Source: UBA2210 sp036825195
Lineage (GTDB): Bacteria; Desulfobacterota; Syntrophia; Syntrophales; UBA2210
Length of the DNA: 64,000 nucleotides
NCBI GenBank assembly: GCA_036825195.1
Contig: DAISYQ010000005.1
Coordinates: 1-64,000 of the forward strand
Reading direction: 5' to 3'
Numbering within the stretch: the stretch's first letter is position 1; the number at the start of each line of letters is the position of its first letter. A model generated the notes under the pieces. It saw only the letters and a list, made by a program, of their open reading frames with translations. It had not been told where the DNA came from and made no database searches. Shown here in pieces: positions 61,286 to 64,000 of this stretch. A program made the translations under genes and the position numbers.

Positions 61286-62680
61286 TCAGAGGGTCATTGG
61301 GTAGTAGATCTGCGTAGCCCCTCCAGTGTCCCAAATAGGCCCTAATAAGTTTTCGAACACCGCCTTCGCATTTGCATAGACGTCGTCGTAAGTCATTATG
61401 CGAAGTTTTGGGCTTTCACTGGCCATAGTCTTAATCTTGCGCCGGTCTCTTGGAAGTAGTGATTTTGATCGACCGATCACTATCAGTCCGTTTGGATTAG
61501 GGGTTATATCAACTAGGCCAAGCTCTCTTTGCACTGTGGAAAGGTTATCCTCGATATAACGTTTCCAATCGAGTATCTGACCTTGTGCATGGGTAAGATC
61601 GGCTGTGGCATGTCCGTCTTTTCGAAATAGTGTGAGGGTCGATCGTTCAAGCTCGACAAGAATATATTCTCGGCTCGCATCGCAAAACACGAAGTCGGTA
61701 ATAGTAGCCTCAAGAGGGAGTTTTGGCCACATGCGCACATGTGATGGACATAAGAGGATAGGGTTATCTTGGAGAAACGACTGAAGGGATTGCTCATGTT
61801 CGGGATTAGAATCTAATAAATTTTTGAATCTGTATAAGAGCGACGCATACTGGCGACGTGCAGAGGATCGAGGGTCGAGATTGCTTAGATGAACATCTCT
61901 AGTCTGAGACACTAGTGCAGCACCAAGCATGTCTCGCTCTGCCCAAAGAGGGGCAAATTCTGGGTTCCAATTATCAAGTTCAAGACCAGGGAAGACTTCT
62001 ATGCATTCCCATCCGGCAAACAGACGCAAAGTTGTGCGCGCAACGAATGGTTTCTCTGGAGCGTTATCCGTGCCTTCAGGGATCAACACTCCGTGAAGTT
62101 CAAGTTCTAACTGGTTTCGAACTGAGAGCAGACAGTAAGGTTTAGCACTAGGCTGCATGGTTTCCTGCAGTGAAACATTTTTTACCTGGAACCAGATACG
62201 CGTAGATACAATGTCGCGCGACGTTCCTTGCGAAGAAGAGTGCACTGAAAGCTTCAAATCGACTCCGAAGTTCTCGTTGAGTGGTTGAGGAGTTTCCGGA
62301 GATTCAATATGGATAAGGTTTTGCGATAGGAGAGCCGATACATCGATAATACTTTTAGGTATGACAGCTACTGCACGTTTGTGTTTCTCAGAACCTTTTT
62401 TCTCATATCGTATTACGATTCCATCGCTGCAGACCGCTATTAGCAAGTTACCTGGATTTCTTAGATACTCGGGAATCATGTCTCTGAGATGTTCATACTT
62501 GCCACTAGCTAATGCCTCAGTAGTTTCGATGTAACTCTTAACAGCCTTTGAGACCGCATTTGCCAGAGATTCTTGCTCAGGTGTCCAGGCTGCAATCGTT
62601 GTATCGTCATTTGCCTCGACAAATGTCATAGGGTTTGTGCCTTCTATTCTGAGAAATCCTTTTTTACGTTTACGTGACAT
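61286..62680 (-). CDS. Shedu-type DUF4263 protein, predicted defence nuclease
   Basis: A 464-residue protein with no close relative in its first 270 residues. Residues about 290-440 match the Shedu/SduA (DUF4263) pattern: 'NPEHEQSLQSFLQDNPILL', then Asp 329 in 'ITDFVF', 'ILVELERSTLTLFRK' with Glu 343 and Lys 354, 'LTHAQGQILDWKRYIEDN', 'GLIVIGRSKSLLPRDRRK' and 'IMTYDDVYANAKAVFENLL'. This is a PD-(D/E)xK-like nuclease core; the usual ExK is ExE here, with a Lys further on. Shedu is a single-protein antiphage system in other bacteria. The gene and its flanks are more AT-rich than their neighbours, suggesting transfer. Confidence 0.75.
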   Translation of the reverse strand: MSRKRKKGFLRIEGTNPMTFVEANDDTTIAAWTPEQESLANAVSKAVKSYIETTEALASGKYEHLRDMIPEYLRNPGNLLIAVCSDGIVIRYEKKGSEKHKRAVAVIPKSIIDVSALLSQNLIHIESPETPQPLNENFGVDLKLSVHSSSQGTSRDIVSTRIWFQVKNVSLQETMQPSAKPYCLLSVRNQLELELHGVLIPEGTDNAPEKPFVARTTLRLFAGWECIEVFPGLELDNWNPEFAPLWAERDMLGAALVSQTRDVHLSNLDPRSSARRQYASLLYRFKNLLDSNPEHEQSLQSFLQDNPILLCPSHVRMWPKLPLEATITDFVFCDASREYILVELERSTLTLFRKDGHATADLTHAQGQILDWKRYIEDNLSTVQRELGLVDITPNPNGLIVIGRSKSLLPRDRRKIKTMASESPKLRIMTYDDVYANAKAVFENLLGPIWDTGGATQIYYPMTL

Positions 62681-63061
62681 GATTCTTCCTTGAGGGTTAA
62701 AAGTATATATACTCTCTTAATGAAAACCAAACCATCCAACTATGCAATATAAAATATCTGTGGACAACTTGAAATATAAAAGGCTAAGCAATAATAGATA
62801 ACTATGTTGAATTTGTCTTTAAGCTTATTATTAGGATTTTCAAAAATCCAATAAAAAACCTGTTTAAGATGTATCCTCATACACCTGATATGACTACATA
62901 AAAAACCCCGTCTCTTTATGAGAAACGGGGTTGTGGTATCATCTGTCCATAGGGTCCTCTTTTTCGTTATGTAATAAGCAAAACCCGATAAAACAAATTG
63001 TCTCAATGAACGTAACGTTTGGATACTAGTCTTCTTGTAATAATTGTCAAGGAGTTTCAGG
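62681..63061. other. AT-rich, gene-free region next to the Shedu-type gene
   Basis: 381 bp clearly richer in A/T than the surrounding chromosome. It holds the terminator at 62899-62934 and no credible gene; a 128-codon frame on the minus strand (62740-63126) lacks family features and overlaps the end of the DUF849 gene. It probably marks the border of the inserted defence gene. Confidence 0.5.
62899..62934 (-). terminator. Intrinsic terminator after the DUF849 gene
   Basis: On the minus strand AACCCCGTTTCTC pairs with GAGACGGGGTT (two unpaired T) over ATAAA and is followed by TTTTA. It ends transcription coming from the DUF849 gene before the Shedu-type gene. Confidence 0.8.
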
Positions 63062-63892
63062 TTAAGGGTTTTTCCGGAGCCCCAGGATGTCTCTCGTCTC
63101 GGCCGGCGTCGCGATATCCCTTCCATACTCCTTGCAGACCCGAATGACCCGCTCTACGAGCTGCGCGTTGGTTTTTGCCAGCACTCCGCGTTCCAGGTAT
63201 ATGTTGTCTTCCATGCCGACCCTGATATGTCCTCCCATGATGAGGGCCATCATCGCCATGTCGATCTGCCATCTTCCGATACCGATGGTTGACCATGTCG
63301 CATTGCCGGGGATGTGTTCCAGAAAATGCAGAAACGATTTGGGTGTCGCCGGCGCGCCCGCCGGTGTCCCCAGGACGAACTGAAAGTGGAGAGGTTCGTC
63401 CAGCTTGCCTTCATCGCGCATGCGAAGAGATGTCACGATCATGCCGAGGTCGAATGCCTCGATCTCTGGTTTGACGCCGAACTCCTTCATCCTGATCGCC
63501 GCTTCATCGAGAAATTCATTGGAGTTTATGAATGGGTGTCCGCCAAGGTTTATCGATCCGGCGTCGAAAGAAGCCAGTTCCGGTTTTAGTTCAAGAGGGG
63601 CCAGCCGCTGATCGATGGGAAGGTTCAGCCCGGGGACGCCGCTCGTTGTCAGGCACAGGACGACATCCGTCTGTTCTCTGACCGGTTCCACAACCCTTTT
63701 GAAGAGATCCACAGCCTGTGACCCCATGCCGGTATTCGGGTCTCTGACATGAATATGGACGATCGAAGCGCCTGCCTTCCAGCTTTCAATCGCGGACTGG
63801 GCTATCTCTTCGGGGGTTATTGGGATGTACGGTGCAATATCCCGTTGCATGCGACTCCCGGTGATTGCTGCTGTTATGATTACTTTGTCCAT
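63062..63892 (-). CDS. Beta-keto acid cleavage enzyme (BKACE, DUF849)
   Basis: Zinc-dependent enzyme that condenses a beta-keto acid with acetyl-CoA and cleaves it to acetoacetate and an acyl-CoA; the founding member Kce acts on 3-keto-5-aminohexanoate in lysine fermentation. The metal ligands His-x-His are in 'ASIVHIHVRDPNTG', and 'GMEDNIYLERGVLAKTNAQLV' with its Glu is near the C terminus. Length 276. GAGGGG stands 6 nt before the ATG. The substrate of this member is not known. Confidence 0.92.
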   Translation of the reverse strand: MDKVIITAAITGSRMQRDIAPYIPITPEEIAQSAIESWKAGASIVHIHVRDPNTGMGSQAVDLFKRVVEPVREQTDVVLCLTTSGVPGLNLPIDQRLAPLELKPELASFDAGSINLGGHPFINSNEFLDEAAIRMKEFGVKPEIEAFDLGMIVTSLRMRDEGKLDEPLHFQFVLGTPAGAPATPKSFLHFLEHIPGNATWSTIGIGRWQIDMAMMALIMGGHIRVGMEDNIYLERGVLAKTNAQLVERVIRVCKEYGRDIATPAETRDILGLRKNP

Positions 63893-63953
63893 ATTATTCC
63901 CCTCTCATTCTGTAAAATACGCCATTGAGCAGCCCGCTCTTTATATATCGGGA

Positions 63954-64000
63954 CTACAGGTTGTGCTCTTTCGTCACCTCGTCGATTGACGCATGAAGGA
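63954..64000 (-). CDS. C-terminal end of a gene running off the window
   Basis: An open frame on the minus strand enters from the right edge and ends at TAG (63956-63954), reading '...LHASIDEVTKEHNL'. The gap to the DUF849 start is 61 bp, so it may be the gene before it in an operon. Too short to identify. Confidence 0.35.
   Translation of the reverse strand, partial: LHASIDEVTKEHNL

Noticed and set aside
62740..63126. A 128-codon minus-strand frame next to the Shedu-type gene
   Set aside because: It starts within the DUF849 gene, crosses a terminator and is AT-rich low-information sequence.

Overview
This 64 kb stretch looks like chromosome from a Gram-negative anaerobe of the Deltaproteobacteria/Desulfobacterota, most like the Syntrophales-type lineages. 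The evidence is ETF alpha/beta, a long acyl-CoA dehydrogenase and a beta-keto acid cleavage enzyme (acyl-CoA/syntrophic metabolism), a four-subunit ferredoxin-dependent 2-oxoacid oxidoreductase, the DUF39 homocysteine-biosynthesis protein, Kdo transferase (LPS outer membrane), type IV pilus genes behind a sigma-54 promoter, and selA. The taxonomic call is inference from gene content; no rRNA is present.

Layout. 0-1.8 kb: end of an etfBA operon. 1.8-2.7 kb: mobA behind a structured leader that may be a molybdenum-cofactor riboswitch. 2.7-6.1 kb: an accessory island with an ECF sigma factor, a membrane anti-sigma-like protein carrying an AMPK-type glycan-binding domain, a small lipoprotein with a related domain, a secreted Gly/Ser/Asp repeat protein and a small secreted protein. 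Three near-identical promoter elements with invariant spacing precede the sigma operon and the two secreted proteins, defining a compact ECF regulon. 6.2-11.1 kb (minus): DUF401 permease; then def, a stand-alone pyruvate-kinase C-terminal-domain protein, an M29 aminopeptidase and a PAS-GGDEF protein. 11.2-19.1 kb (plus): HemW-like radical SAM protein, selA, rluD-type synthase, pgeF, rho, rpmE, prfA. 19.1-22.4 kb: 2-oxoacid:ferredoxin oxidoreductase genes (gamma, delta, alpha, beta) preceded by a leader that encodes a leucine-rich peptide and contains alternative hairpins ending in an intrinsic terminator, a classical attenuator layout.

22.5-33.7 kb: mixed housekeeping genes: waaA, a glycine-zipper lipoprotein, rpe, a NYN nuclease, holA, LOG-family protein, rpsU, hisC-lipM-gcvH, an M24 peptidase, a TPR protein, and a queuosine pair (precursor transporter and queF). 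33.8-42.4 kb (minus): ftsB-like gene and pilMNOPQ, followed by a 1018-residue Ig/PKD-domain lipoprotein and a MORN-repeat protein, with a consensus sigma-54 promoter in front. 42.8-54.2 kb (minus): DUF39 protein, then the conserved translation/RNA cluster tRNA-Gly(CCC), rimP, nusA, infB, ylxP, rbfA, nrnA, truB, rpsO, pnp, dut. 54.3-57.7 kb (minus): prmC-murA-hisD. 58-64 kb: acyl-CoA dehydrogenase, nitroreductase, an AT-rich insertion with a Shedu-type (DUF4263) defence-nuclease candidate, and a DUF849 beta-keto acid cleavage enzyme.

The most interesting signals are the self-contained ECF regulon at 2.7-6.1 kb and the leucine-rich leader-peptide attenuator in front of the 2-oxoacid oxidoreductase operon. 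All coordinates, pairings and motifs come from reading the sequence; no database search or folding program was run.
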